The notes beneath the pieces are model-generated. The model was not told the DNA's origin, did not search any database, and saw only the letters and a list, made by a program, of their open reading frames with translations. Below are positions 7,701-15,336 of a DNA stretch of 16,186 bases, one piece after another (the stretch's first letter is position 1; the number at the start of each line of letters is the position of its first letter). A program made the position numbers and the translations under genes. This DNA comes from F23-D06 sp963603365 (GTDB lineage Bacteria > Bacteroidota > Bacteroidia > Bacteroidales > WCHB1-69). Location of the stretch: positions 1-16,186 of the forward strand of contig CAVCMI010000007.1 in assembly GCA_963603365.1 (NCBI GenBank), in the 5' to 3' direction.

Positions 7701-9262
7701 GCAGTACGGGCAACGAGCTCTATGCGGCAGACCCGAACGTCGGGTACCAGTTCAACGCCGTCACCGCTGAATTTGACTTTACCGAGAATGTCATTTATGC
7801 CCACGGCGTGCGCTTCATAAACGTTGGCGACGCGGCGGTTATTCCGGCAAAAGGCGATGTCGTCATCCGCGAGAAAGCGGCTATGGACGAACTGAAGGAT
7901 TCGCGCATCCTGGCCGGACGCGAGAACAAGTACCACGAGCTATATGACTGCAACACCAGAATACACACTGCCTCAAAGTTCTATGCCAACGGATACTACG
8001 ATTATGTGGACGAAAACGAACAGAAACAGAAACTCTATTTTGACACCCTCTACTTCAACAAAGAGACCTATGGTGATGCACGCATCCCTGCCGAGATGAA
8101 CTTCCAGTTCAGCGACCGGTTCGGGTTCAGCGGCCGTGCCGAGCTGCACAGCACCCAACCGTTCCTCTCCTACTTCGGCGGCGTGGAAATCAGGCACGAC
8201 TGCGACACATTGCGGCATGCGCCGATGAAGATCCTGCAGCAAGTGGACCCGAAGAACATCATGCTGCAAGTTCATGACCGCACCAAAGACATGGATGACC
8301 GCAAGGTGGTAGTGGCCATCACTTCGTCAAACAAAACCGGGCGCATTTACACAGCATTCGGCGAAGCCAAAGACGAGTTCAATGACGCCGAATACATCAA
8401 TGTGTTCGGGTACATCACTTACGACCGGGAGGCGCATGAGTTCAAGGCGGCCTCGCTGGAGAAACTGCAAGACCCCTCCGAGCCCGGCAACATCATCACC
8501 CTCAACACCGACAATTGTGTGGCTACCGGCACCGGCACCATTGACATGGGCACTAAACTCGGACGCGTCAAGTTCTCTACCAACGGCACTATCATCAACT
8601 ACATCAAAGCCGACTCCGCCGAGATGCATCTCACCACCTCCCTCGATTTCTTCTTCAACGAAGAGTCGATGAAATGCCTGACCAAAGCATTGGAGAGTGC
8701 CTCCTCCCTCAACTTTGTGGATGTGTCTTCTGACGAGGCCTTCGACATGGCTCTCTATAATATATTGGGCAAGGAAGAGTACCAACGCTACACCCGCAAC
8801 GTAGCCCTCGGCACCCAACGGCGTCTGCCCGAAGCCCTTCGCGTGAAGTTCCTCTTCTCCAACATCGATTTTGAATGGGACAAAGACCTGCACACCTTCA
8901 AGTCGCAAACGGTACTGCCGCTCATTGTCTGCAACGCCAAGCAGATCTACAAAATGGTGCCGGGGCGTATCGTGATAGAAAAACGTGGCTCGCGCAACAG
9001 GCTCTACCTCTATTTCGAGATCGACAACCAATTCTACTTTTTCCAATTCGAGAACAACTCCGTAGCGGGATACTCTTCAGACAAGGCTTTCAATGAGGCC
9101 ATCAAGAACACTAAACCTAAGAACAAGTCGCTCGCTCCTGACAACTCCAAAGGGCTGCCCTCTTTCTCATACAAGTTAGGCAGTCTTGGATGGAAAAACA
9201 AGTTCGTGAAGAAGTATTTTACAAACATTGACAAAGAAGAAGACGAAGAAAACGACGATTAG
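4781..9262 (+). CDS. Large exported protein of unknown function (1493 aa)
   Basis: The product is not recognised by name. A 20-residue signal peptide (ending SLQAQ) indicates export to the periplasm or outer membrane. Residues 21-170 look mainly alpha-helical. Most of the remainder is rich in alternating hydrophobic strands with many aromatic and Asp/Asn turns, suggesting long beta-sheet or beta-helix layers. Residues about 440-515 form a helical, winged-helix-like insertion (with FAARGFIEYD). The segment from about 570 onward repeats strand patterns such as FSGRVIGG and LRGNGDVDY, reminiscent of OstA/AsmA-like beta layers but not clearly one. The C-terminus is an acidic tail (1482-1493). No catalytic motif or sorting domain is evident. 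It lies 6 bp after the PepSY-like gene and its TAG directly abuts the ATG of the aro gene. The long frame with consistent codon use makes it certainly coding; an envelope structural or assembly role is a guess. Confidence 0.9.
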   Translation: MKRLFLLTSLLLVLFSLQAQRFNAFSDDPANTVEEMKQYLSTVSKDRQNEAKDMLGEFSQFWATGIDPENQQTFLREANFLLRRKFRPIPQFRSYLHAYMSFAASDYAAESETWGKIVEYHATHQTTRFQENMLLYERFFKNNTLYEEDNVRWEALGQATVMGFDKEPFFDFQEIDLLGHSVKDSLTVKGVSGRYYPEKIRFDARHGIVFWERAGLNDEVRAEFGAFSIDMRFPKVQAGNATFHYPALFDRPIKGIVTDKAVLPTSEEKATYPRFVSYDKTLVINNLYPDVNYRGGFEMRGSSIYGNSSGDTLADVTILRDGKVIIRAASRSFLIRPTNLLSEDSKVSIYIEEDSIFHPAANFKFNNETKELLISRPKLGVGRSPFFDSYHKLDITVESIQWNTSEERIEFKPIVGNTSEQSAIFESQNFYDESVMHEIAGFNNVNPLYTLWQLFYSGGFEDLTIEEVINWFHKPPLDIKAMMIDFAARGFIEYDVVNNRIHYRSKIAQYLNNQVKKKDYDYIRLESKTHYASMDLLTNDLKVTGCDFFVLSDPQIVNVYPMNERVTVKKNRDMTFSGRVIGGLFDFVAHNCEFNYDRFLVDMDVIDSLIMYVEDKSGQMDMYGDYPLKQVRGRIEELSGVLYVDVPGNKSGMTDYPDYPIFEARKGGKVFYDQPYVLGGVYDRNRFYYAVNKFRIVNLDNFVIDSMKFTGSLVSGNIFPDIAEPLKVMPDFSFGFTHQTAGLPMYGGKGSYQGVIDLSNRGLRGNGDVDYITSHTVSDSLVFYLDSTNGAANSHLVAEQLGGVEFPVASMDEGYLHWEPYQDQMFVHTIHNPMSIFKETELTGNSVITPYGMFGTGIVKFDRADITSRKFQFKHHELLADTADLRIYDIRKGEDIAFSTDNYKSHIDFKTRKGNFKANGEASVVYFVKNEIKAKSSEFDWDPIDSTLLRFKWEDPHKNTDIDNTPSRELVDMRSTGNELYAADPNVGYQFNAVTAEFDFTENVIYAHGVRFINVGDAAVIPAKGDVVIREKAAMDELKDSRILAGRENKYHELYDCNTRIHTASKFYANGYYDYVDENEQKQKLYFDTLYFNKETYGDARIPAEMNFQFSDRFGFSGRAELHSTQPFLSYFGGVEIRHDCDTLRHAPMKILQQVDPKNIMLQVHDRTKDMDDRKVVVAITSSNKTGRIYTAFGEAKDEFNDAEYINVFGYITYDREAHEFKAASLEKLQDPSEPGNIITLNTDNCVATGTGTIDMGTKLGRVKFSTNGTIINYIKADSAEMHLTTSLDFFFNEESMKCLTKALESASSLNFVDVSSDEAFDMALYNILGKEEYQRYTRNVALGTQRRLPEALRVKFLFSNIDFEWDKDLHTFKSQTVLPLIVCNAKQIYKMVPGRIVIEKRGSRNRLYLYFEIDNQFYFFQFENNSVAGYSSDKAFNEAIKNTKPKNKSLAPDNSKGLPSFSYKLGSLGWKNKFVKKYFTNIDKEEDEENDD

Positions 9263-10300
9263 ATGAAACCTTTTTTGATTGCCGGACCTTGTGCTGCGGA
9301 GAGCGAAAGACAAATTCAGGAAACGGCGGCGCGGTTGAGTACGGAGACCCGGAAGCGAGGGCTCAGTCTCGACTATTTCCGTGCCGGTGTCTGGAAGCCG
9401 CGCAGTTGTCCGGACAGTTTTGCGGGTGCGGGAGAGCAGGCATTGCCCTGGCTGGCAGATGTGCGGCGGCAGTTCGGCTTCGAGGTATGCGTAGAAGCGC
9501 TGTCGGCCAAAGAGATTGAGCAATGTCTCAAATACGGCATCACGGCTTTCTGGACTGGGGCGCGCACGGGTGTCAATCCGGAAGACGTGCAGTCCCTTGC
9601 AGATGCCGTGCGCGGCGTGCCTTGCACCATAATGGTCAAAAATCCGCTGGTTCCGGACCTTAAACTCTGGTGCGGCAACATCGAGCGTTTTCAACGGGCC
9701 GGAGTCCATAGCGTAATGGCCATTCACCGCGGCTTCGCCCTGCGCAGCGAAAATGTCTACCGCAACGCGCCTTGTTGGGAGATTCCTGTCGAACTGAAAG
9801 TGGATATGCCTGACCTTCCCGTCTTGTGCGACCCCTCGCACTTGTGCGGCAACGTGAAATGGATACCGCAGGTTGCCCAACTGGCAATGCACTACGGCTT
9901 TGACGGACTGATGACCGAATGCCACTGCAACCCCGACGCAGCACTGAGCGATGCCGCACAGCAACTGACCCCTGAAGCGTGGGGGGAGATGGTAAGCCGG
10001 CTGGACTTCATGACCGGAACATCCGACAACATTTTGCTCAAACACCGTGCCCTGCTCGAAAACATCGACACCCAACTGAGCGAACTGCTCGCAAGACGCA
10101 TGACCGCCGTAGAAGAAATCGCCCGTGTCAAAAAAGAAAACAATATGGCTATCGTACAGCCTCAACAATGGAAACAAGTGAAAAAACGTTATCTGAAACC
10201 TGAAATGGACGAAGATTACCGTCAATTCATAGAACAATTTCTGCTACTGCTCCACCAAGCATCCATCAATAGACAAAACAACATCACAAATGAACAATAA
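9263..10300 (+). CDS. Bifunctional DAHP synthase / chorismate mutase (AroQ type)
   Basis: This is a 345-residue fusion. The N-terminal domain (about 1-250) is a type I-beta DAHP synthase, condensing phosphoenolpyruvate and erythrose 4-phosphate in the first shikimate-pathway step. Visible motifs are AGPCAAES (7-14, Cys10 metal ligand), GVWKPRS (42-48), KNP (126-128), HRGF (155-158), CDPSH (189-193, His193) and TECHCNPD (218-225, Glu219, Asp225). The C-terminal domain (about 255-340) is an AroQ chorismate mutase converting chorismate to prephenate; Arg262, Arg279 and Lys290 line up with E. coli Arg11, Arg28 and Lys39. The fusion order is the one common in Bacteroidales. The start codon follows the preceding stop without a gap, and the last 11 bp overlap the protease gene. 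Chorismate mutase domains in such fusions can also mediate feedback control; this is not visible in the sequence. Confidence 0.95.
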   Translation: MKPFLIAGPCAAESERQIQETAARLSTETRKRGLSLDYFRAGVWKPRSCPDSFAGAGEQALPWLADVRRQFGFEVCVEALSAKEIEQCLKYGITAFWTGARTGVNPEDVQSLADAVRGVPCTIMVKNPLVPDLKLWCGNIERFQRAGVHSVMAIHRGFALRSENVYRNAPCWEIPVELKVDMPDLPVLCDPSHLCGNVKWIPQVAQLAMHYGFDGLMTECHCNPDAALSDAAQQLTPEAWGEMVSRLDFMTGTSDNILLKHRALLENIDTQLSELLARRMTAVEEIARVKKENNMAIVQPQQWKQVKKRYLKPEMDEDYRQFIEQFLLLLHQASINRQNNITNEQ

Positions 10301-11882
10301 GAAATACAACGGCTGGCTTTTTTTCTTGTATCTGCTGATCGCTTTTCTGTTTGGCGTTTCTGTGGCCGTCAACTTTCTACCCTCGCGCAAAAGTTCCATA
10401 TCGAATGCCCAGACGGGGAAACTCAACGAAGTGATGAACTACATCAACCAGTACTATGTTGACCCGGTAAATATAGACTCCGTCTATGACCAGGCCATCA
10501 GTGCGGTGCTTCAAGGGCTTGACCCGCATTCTGCCTACGCAACGCCAGAGGAGAACAAAACAATGATGGAATCCCTGAACGGCGCATTCGAGGGGGTTGG
10601 CATACAGTTCAGGATTATGAACGACACCGTGATGGTCATTGCAACCGTTTCGGGAGGCCCTGCCGAAAAAAGCGGCGTACGAGCCGGAGACCGCATCGTA
10701 TCGGTGGACGGAAACTCGATTGTAGGCGCATCTAACGACCAAGTGTTCAAGTTGCTGCGTGGCAAAAAAGGCACAACCGTGAAAGTAGGCGTTAAACGCA
10801 GCGGAGTGAAAGACCTCTGCACCTACTCTATCACGCGCAACATTATTCCCACCTATACGATAGATGTTGCCTATATGATTGACGCACATGTCGGCTATGT
10901 CAAAATCAACGAGTTCGGCAGCACCACGAAAGAGGAGTTCTCAAAAGCGCTCGTCAAGCTGAAAGGCAAGGGTATGACGAAACTGGTGTTAGACCTTAGG
11001 GGCAATGCGGGTGGATTTTTGGATGCCGCCATCGGCGTGTGCGACGAAATGCTACACAAGAAACAGAAAATAGTGTCCGTGGAAGGGCTGAAAGTGCGTC
11101 CTGAGATCTTTTACGCCACCAACAAAGGCAATTTCCAAGAAGGCGAAGTCGTGGTGCTGATTGATGACTTCAGCGCCTCCGCCTCCGAAATTGTGGCCGG
11201 CGCCATACAAGACAACGACCGCGGCTATATCGTGGGACGCAGGTCTTTCGGTAAAGGACTGGTACAACGACAGTTCGATTTGTCCGACAAATCCACCATC
11301 CGGCTGACCACTGCACGTTACCACACGCCCAGCGGACGTTGCATACAACGCAACTACAAGAACGGCTCCGAGGCCTATTATGAAGAGATCTATGAACGCC
11401 TCGCCAATGGAGAGATGGAAAACATCGACAGCATAAAACAAGACAAGTCGTTGGTTTACAAGACAGCCGGAGGACGCACCGTCTATGGCGGCGGCGGCAT
11501 AATGCCCGACTTTTTCGTGCCGATACACAAAGGCCACGACCTTGACGGTTACTATCAAATTGCCAACTCCGCCGCTCTCGTGCAGTTTGCCTTCAACTAT
11601 ACCAACGATCACAAAGACGAACTGAAGAGAGACTATCCGTCAACGGACGTTTTCCTCAAAAAAATGTCCGTTTCCGACCAGGAATTGAAAGCATTGACAA
11701 CCTATTATGCCAAGATTACACACAAAAGCGCACCCACATTGACGGCCAATTCCAAAAAAGAGCTGAAGGTTTGGGTTAAAGCGCTCATCGGGCGCAACCT
11801 TTACGGCGACGAGGCTTTCTACCCTGTCATCAACGAAACCGACGATGCCGTTGCCAAGGCCCTTGAAGTACTGAAGCAATAG
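10290..11882 (+). CDS. S41 family C-terminal processing peptidase (CtpA/Prc-like)
   Basis: This 530-residue protease starts at an ATG inside the end of the aro gene (11-bp overlap), which suggests translational coupling. One N-terminal membrane segment (about 9-30) anchors it with the bulk in the periplasm. A PDZ domain spans about 95-175, with GVGIQF and the AGDRIVSVDG hairpin. The S41 catalytic core follows, with LVLDLRGNAGG (232-242), DDFSASASEIVAGA (292-305) and GRRSFGKGLVQ (316-326). By alignment to E. coli Prc, Ser297 and Lys322 form the Ser-Lys dyad at the expected 25-residue spacing. A C-terminal helical region (about 425-530) completes the typical Bacteroidota length. The likely role is trimming C-termini of envelope proteins or peptidoglycan enzymes. 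The large exported proteins upstream are possible but unproven substrates. Confidence 0.95.
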   Translation: MNNKKYNGWLFFLYLLIAFLFGVSVAVNFLPSRKSSISNAQTGKLNEVMNYINQYYVDPVNIDSVYDQAISAVLQGLDPHSAYATPEENKTMMESLNGAFEGVGIQFRIMNDTVMVIATVSGGPAEKSGVRAGDRIVSVDGNSIVGASNDQVFKLLRGKKGTTVKVGVKRSGVKDLCTYSITRNIIPTYTIDVAYMIDAHVGYVKINEFGSTTKEEFSKALVKLKGKGMTKLVLDLRGNAGGFLDAAIGVCDEMLHKKQKIVSVEGLKVRPEIFYATNKGNFQEGEVVVLIDDFSASASEIVAGAIQDNDRGYIVGRRSFGKGLVQRQFDLSDKSTIRLTTARYHTPSGRCIQRNYKNGSEAYYEEIYERLANGEMENIDSIKQDKSLVYKTAGGRTVYGGGGIMPDFFVPIHKGHDLDGYYQIANSAALVQFAFNYTNDHKDELKRDYPSTDVFLKKMSVSDQELKALTTYYAKITHKSAPTLTANSKKELKVWVKALIGRNLYGDEAFYPVINETDDAVAKALEVLKQ

Positions 11883-11927
11883 AACGCAAACAGGACTCTC
11901 TTCAAGGGAGGGGAGACCGTTTGTTAT

Positions 11928-11969
11928 CAACTTCCAACATTAAGTTGTCAGCGTTTCGCTTTGGCAACT
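11928..11969. other. Overlapping inverted repeats in convergent gap
   Basis: Two alternative hairpins share one arm. CAACTT (11928-11933) can pair with AAGTTG (11942-11947). Alternatively AGTTGTCA (11943-11950) can pair with TGGCAACT (11962-11969), with one G-T wobble and an inner GCG/CGC extension. No T-run follows on either strand, so a classical intrinsic terminator is not shown. The position between two convergent genes fits a bidirectional transcription end. Confidence 0.35.
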
Positions 11970-11978
11970 GCCCATTGC

Positions 11979-12629
11979 TCAACGAACCAGCGTAAGCAGT
12001 TCAGACGGATGCGCTATGATATGGTCGGCATGGGATTCTTCCAATTCTTGACGGGTGCGGTATCCCCACAAAGCGCCGGCAGCCTTGAGCCCGGCGGCAT
12101 GAGCAGTCAGCATATCCACCGACGTGTCGCCAACATAGAGCGTCTCGTCTTTTGAAAATCCCGTTTCTTGCAATATGTCGAACACGATCTGCGGATTAGG
12201 CTTCGTAGGAACCCCTTTGCGTTGCCCGAAAATAGCCGAAAAAAGGATGTCGGGGAAATAGTCTGCCATCAGTGGTGCGACTGCTTCGTGAATCTTGTTG
12301 GTGGCCACAGCCATCTTGATGCCGTTAGACTGAAGTGTCAGCAGGGTATCATGCATTCCGTCATACACCATCGTTTTGTCGTACATGTGTGCCGTATAGC
12401 GAGCCACAAATGCTTGGCGGCACTCTTCAAACACTGCACCTTGTCGGCACTCTTCAGGAAGAATGCGCTGAATGAGCACAGAGATGCCGTCACCGACAAA
12501 ATAGCGGTAAGCCTCTGTGGGATGCTCCGGGAAACCATGCTGCAGAAGCACATAGTTGGCGGCATCGGCAAGGTCATCGAGCGTATTGAGGAGCGTACCG
12601 TCCAGATCAAAGATTACAAGACGTGCCAT
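11979..12629 (-). CDS. HAD hydrolase, phosphoglycolate phosphatase-like
   Basis: This 216-residue HAD-superfamily phosphatase has a C1-type (Gph/PGMB-like) helical cap. Motif I is DLDGTL (8-13, nucleophile Asp8 and acid/base Asp10), motif II is VATNK (108-112, Thr110), motif III contains Lys143 in KPNP, and motif IV is GDTSVD (167-172). The cap lies at about 15-85. The closest known activity is hydrolysis of 2-phosphoglycolate or another small phosphate ester; the substrate cannot be fixed from the sequence. Its ATG overlaps the rfbC stop by one base (TAATG), suggesting translational coupling as the last gene of the ClC-rfbC-HAD unit. Confidence 0.92.
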   Translation of the reverse strand: MARLVIFDLDGTLLNTLDDLADAANYVLLQHGFPEHPTEAYRYFVGDGISVLIQRILPEECRQGAVFEECRQAFVARYTAHMYDKTMVYDGMHDTLLTLQSNGIKMAVATNKIHEAVAPLMADYFPDILFSAIFGQRKGVPTKPNPQIVFDILQETGFSKDETLYVGDTSVDMLTAHAAGLKAAGALWGYRTRQELEESHADHIIAHPSELLTLVR

Positions 12630-13192
12630 TATTTGCGGTATTGGATATAGTCAAACGGGGAGTCAAAATCCTTGAGGAATGGTCCCGCCATATCCTTCTC
12701 GGAAATCATGGGCGACTGCACCTGCCAATCTATATCGAGTGCAGGGTCATCGAACCTGACGTTGCCTTCGGAGGCCTTGTTATAGAAAGAGGAGCATTTG
12801 TAGAAGAAAAGTGTATTGTCTTCAAGGGCGGCGAAACCGTGGGCGAAGCCAGCGGGGATATAGAACTGCAATAAGTTGTCGGCAGTGAGCAGCACCGAGA
12901 ACCATTGCCCGTAGGTGGGGCTACCCTTTCGGATATCGAGGGCCACATCGAGGGCGGCGCCTTGCAGCACACGCACCAGCTTGGCCTGCGCAAAGGGCGG
13001 CCTCTGGAAATGAAGTCCGCGCACTACGCCTTTCTGCGAGCACGACTGGTTGTCTTGCACCCAATGTTCGACGATGCCTGCCTCGACAAGCCTTTTCTCG
13101 TTATAACTCTCCATAAAATAGCCGCGCTCGTCCTGAAAAACATCAGGTTTAAGCACCTTAAGGCCATTGATCGGGGTGTCTTGAATTTGCAT
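12629..13192 (-). CDS. rfbC: dTDP-4-dehydrorhamnose 3,5-epimerase (RfbC/RmlC)
   Basis: This 187-residue cupin is the third enzyme of dTDP-L-rhamnose synthesis, epimerising dTDP-4-keto-6-deoxyglucose at C3 and C5 for cell-surface polysaccharide. The substrate-site residues are present: Arg58 and His61 in GVVRGLHFQ (55-63, catalytic base His61), Lys71, His118 in IPAGFAHGF (112-120), and Tyr131 in FFYK (129-132, the position of the catalytic tyrosine). The length is typical. rfbA, rfbB and rfbD are not next to it, so they must lie elsewhere if the pathway is complete. It is 41 bp downstream of the ClC gene and overlaps the HAD gene by one base. The leader contains a run of nine T on the coding strand (13218-13226). 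Confidence 0.96.
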   Translation of the reverse strand: MQIQDTPINGLKVLKPDVFQDERGYFMESYNEKRLVEAGIVEHWVQDNQSCSQKGVVRGLHFQRPPFAQAKLVRVLQGAALDVALDIRKGSPTYGQWFSVLLTADNLLQFYIPAGFAHGFAALEDNTLFFYKCSSFYNKASEGNVRFDDPALDIDWQVQSPMISEKDMAGPFLKDFDSPFDYIQYRK

Positions 13193-13233
13193 ATTAACTA
13201 TAACTTATTATCCTGTGAAAAAAAAAGTCAAGG

Positions 13234-15024
13234 TCAGTCTTCAGAATCTGCTGCTACAAAACGCTGATACCGTGCCAGGAAGCGAGCCTTTGACAAGAAG
13301 CCGATATAAGACTTGTCGCGGCGTATCACGGGCATATTGAAATTGCCCGTGCGGTTGAATTTTTCCAACACCACAATAGCAGGGTCATCTTCATAGATGA
13401 ACTCCTCGGGTTGAATCATCAGGTCTTCAACATGCACCTTATCGTAGAGGTTCTGATTAAAGATTGTCTCTCTATGGTCATCCATCACCAGCAGGCCGGC
13501 AAAGATGTTCTGGTCTTTCACAACGACAAAGAGATTGCGCTTGCTGCGGGCGATTGTTTGAACGTATGTTCTGAGTGTGCTATGGGCGGGTATGGTCTGA
13601 ATGTCGCGGTCGATTGTCTTCCGCCAATCGAGTTTTTTGAGGGCGAAGCGATTCTTGTCGTGTGTCTTTAGGTTTCCCTTGTCGGCAAGCGGCTTGGTAT
13701 AGACCGAGTATTTCTCGAACGGGCGTACGCAGATGAACGAGCAGGCGGCGGTAATCATCAGAGGCAGCAGCAGCGTATAGCCGCCGGAGATCTCGGCAAT
13801 GAGAAACATCGCCGTCATCGGGGCAAGCATCACGCCGGTCATCACGCCGGCCATACCGGCCAAGATAAAGTTGACGTAAGGCAAATTCACGCCGAACAGA
13901 CTATGCGACACCGCAGCCACAAAAAAACCTGTAAAAGCGCCCACAAAGAGCGTTGGGGCAAACACGCCGCCGATGCCGCCGGCGGAGGTGGTGAGCGACG
14001 TGGCAAACACCTTGAGCAGTATAATGCCTGCAATGCCGACGAGAAAGAAAACCTGCCGGCCGCAAAGCTTACCTAACAGCGAATATCCGAAAATGCTGGC
14101 ATACTCGCCGTTAAGCAACAGATTGATATTCTCATAACCCTCGCCGAAAAACACCGGGAAGAAATAGATGAGCACACAGAGCAGCAAGCCGCCTGTCAAT
14201 GCCTTAAGGTAAGGGCGTTTAATGCGCTGCATTTGCCGGTCAACCCAACGTGAGGCGCGCAGGAAATATACCGACAGCAGTCCGGTAAGCACGCCTAATG
14301 CCACATAAAAAGGAATATTTGAAATGGCGAAAGCCTGAATGCCGTCAATGTTGAACATCACGTTGCGTCCTAAAAAGAGCATCGACATCACTGTGCCTAC
14401 CGCAGCGGAGACCAGCAGCGGCAGCAGCGACGCACCGGTAAGGTCGAGCATCAGCACCTCAAAGGTGAAGACGATAGCCGCGAGCGGGGCCTTGAAGATG
14501 GCCGCCATTGCCGCCGTAGAACCGCAAGCCAGTAACAATGTAGTCTGTTTAGGGTTGAGACGGAACAGCCTGCCTACATTAGAGCCGATAGCGGAACCCG
14601 TCAGCACCATAGGAGCCTCAAGCCCAACCGACCCTCCAAAACCGACCGTGAGCGTTGAAGCTACCATCGAGGAATAGATGTTGTGGAAACGCAGTTTGCC
14701 GTCGCTCTTGCAGATAGACTTCAACACAATGCTTACCCCATGGCTGATGTTGTCCTTGACGACACGGCGTACAAAGATAAGGGTAAGAATAATGCCGATT
14801 GGCGGAAAGATCAGATTCAGGAAATTGACCGACTGGTCGGCAAAAGTGCTGTTTACCGTATGGGTTGTAATATACAGCAAGTTCTTGATGATAATGGCAG
14901 CCGTGGCTCCTAAAAGCCCTATGATGGCGCTCAGCACTATCAGCATGGCACGGGGCCCGAGACGCTGTTTCAGTACATACCGGAAGCGTACCAAACCATA
15001 TATGAGACTGCTCTTTTTCATCAT
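13234..15024 (-). CDS. ClC family chloride channel/antiporter with CBS pair
   Basis: This 596-residue ClC protein (start at 15024) has a membrane domain of about 450 residues followed by two cytosolic CBS domains (about 470-530 and 530-590). ClC signatures are GGSVGLEAP (130-138) with the gating glutamate Glu136, and GGIGGVFAP (349-357) at the second anion-selectivity loop. The first selectivity loop reads SHGV (94-97) instead of the classical GSGIP. Where E. coli ClC has Glu202-Glu203, this protein has Glu189-Val190, so the internal proton glutamate is missing, as in ClC channels. CBS pairs often bind adenine nucleotides. An open frame extends to a TTG at 15069, but that TTG fits the -33 promoter box; ATGs at 15022-15024 or 15019-15021 are the plausible starts. 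It is the first gene of the unit with rfbC and the HAD hydrolase. Confidence 0.94.
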   Translation of the reverse strand: MMKKSSLIYGLVRFRYVLKQRLGPRAMLIVLSAIIGLLGATAAIIIKNLLYITTHTVNSTFADQSVNFLNLIFPPIGIILTLIFVRRVVKDNISHGVSIVLKSICKSDGKLRFHNIYSSMVASTLTVGFGGSVGLEAPMVLTGSAIGSNVGRLFRLNPKQTTLLLACGSTAAMAAIFKAPLAAIVFTFEVLMLDLTGASLLPLLVSAAVGTVMSMLFLGRNVMFNIDGIQAFAISNIPFYVALGVLTGLLSVYFLRASRWVDRQMQRIKRPYLKALTGGLLLCVLIYFFPVFFGEGYENINLLLNGEYASIFGYSLLGKLCGRQVFFLVGIAGIILLKVFATSLTTSAGGIGGVFAPTLFVGAFTGFFVAAVSHSLFGVNLPYVNFILAGMAGVMTGVMLAPMTAMFLIAEISGGYTLLLPLMITAACSFICVRPFEKYSVYTKPLADKGNLKTHDKNRFALKKLDWRKTIDRDIQTIPAHSTLRTYVQTIARSKRNLFVVVKDQNIFAGLLVMDDHRETIFNQNLYDKVHVEDLMIQPEEFIYEDDPAIVVLEKFNRTGNFNMPVIRRDKSYIGFLSKARFLARYQRFVAADSED

Positions 15025-15037
15025 TTTCTTCGGGCGG

Positions 15038-15069
15038 CAAATATATAAAAAAACGTTACAAAATGACAA
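15038..15069 (-). promoter_or_regulatory. Bacteroidota-type promoter of the ClC gene
   Basis: On the minus strand the -7 element TATATTTG (15038-15045) is preceded, with a 21-bp spacer, by TTG (15067-15069). This is the spacing expected of Bacteroidota housekeeping promoters. The ATG at 15024 lies only 13 bp beyond the -7 element, so the mRNA leader would be very short. Confidence 0.6.
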
Positions 15070-15307
15070 TGACAGACCCGGTTCGCCATAGACGTTGCCT
15101 TACCATAAAACCTGTTTTTGGAAGAAAAAGAGCAACCAAAGGCAAGGCTGCGAAGAATAACTCATGCCTTAGCTACAAGCAAGGGGCTTCTGCCTGTGGT
15201 CATGACCCCTGACGAATGAAAAAAACGTGGATAATAACACTTCGCATTTGAAGTTCTTCATCATCCGTTATAACAAAAGTCAGAACTAATCACACAACAA
15301 ATAATTC

Positions 15308-15321
15308 CTCATTCCTAATTC
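15308..15321 (-). repeat. Left arm of 14-bp inverted repeat flanking the FISUMP gene
   Basis: CTCATTCCTAATTC on the plus strand is the exact reverse complement of 16119-16132. It lies about 20 bp beyond the stop codon of the FISUMP gene. A second TTCCTAATT copy at 15327-15335 lies inside a small hairpin. Confidence 0.85.
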
Positions 15322-15323
15322 AA

Positions 15324-15336
15324 CAATTCCTAATTG
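15324..15336 (-). other. Small hairpin just after the FISUMP stop
   Basis: CAATT (15324-15328) and AATTG (15332-15336) form a perfect 5-bp stem with a 3-base loop, 6 bp past the stop codon of the FISUMP gene. It is too weak and AT-rich to call a terminator with confidence. Confidence 0.3.

Noticed and set aside
8327..9046. A 239-codon minus-strand frame
   Set aside because: It is antisense to the long exported protein, with no motif, no promoter and a biased composition.
9176..10237. A 353-codon minus-strand frame opposite the aro gene
   Set aside because: The plus strand encodes clear DAHP synthase and chorismate mutase motifs across the same span.
13205..13233. Intrinsic terminator between the ClC and rfbC genes
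   Set aside because: A run of nine T exists on the transcribed sense strand, but no convincing stem precedes it, so read-through into rfbC is more likely.
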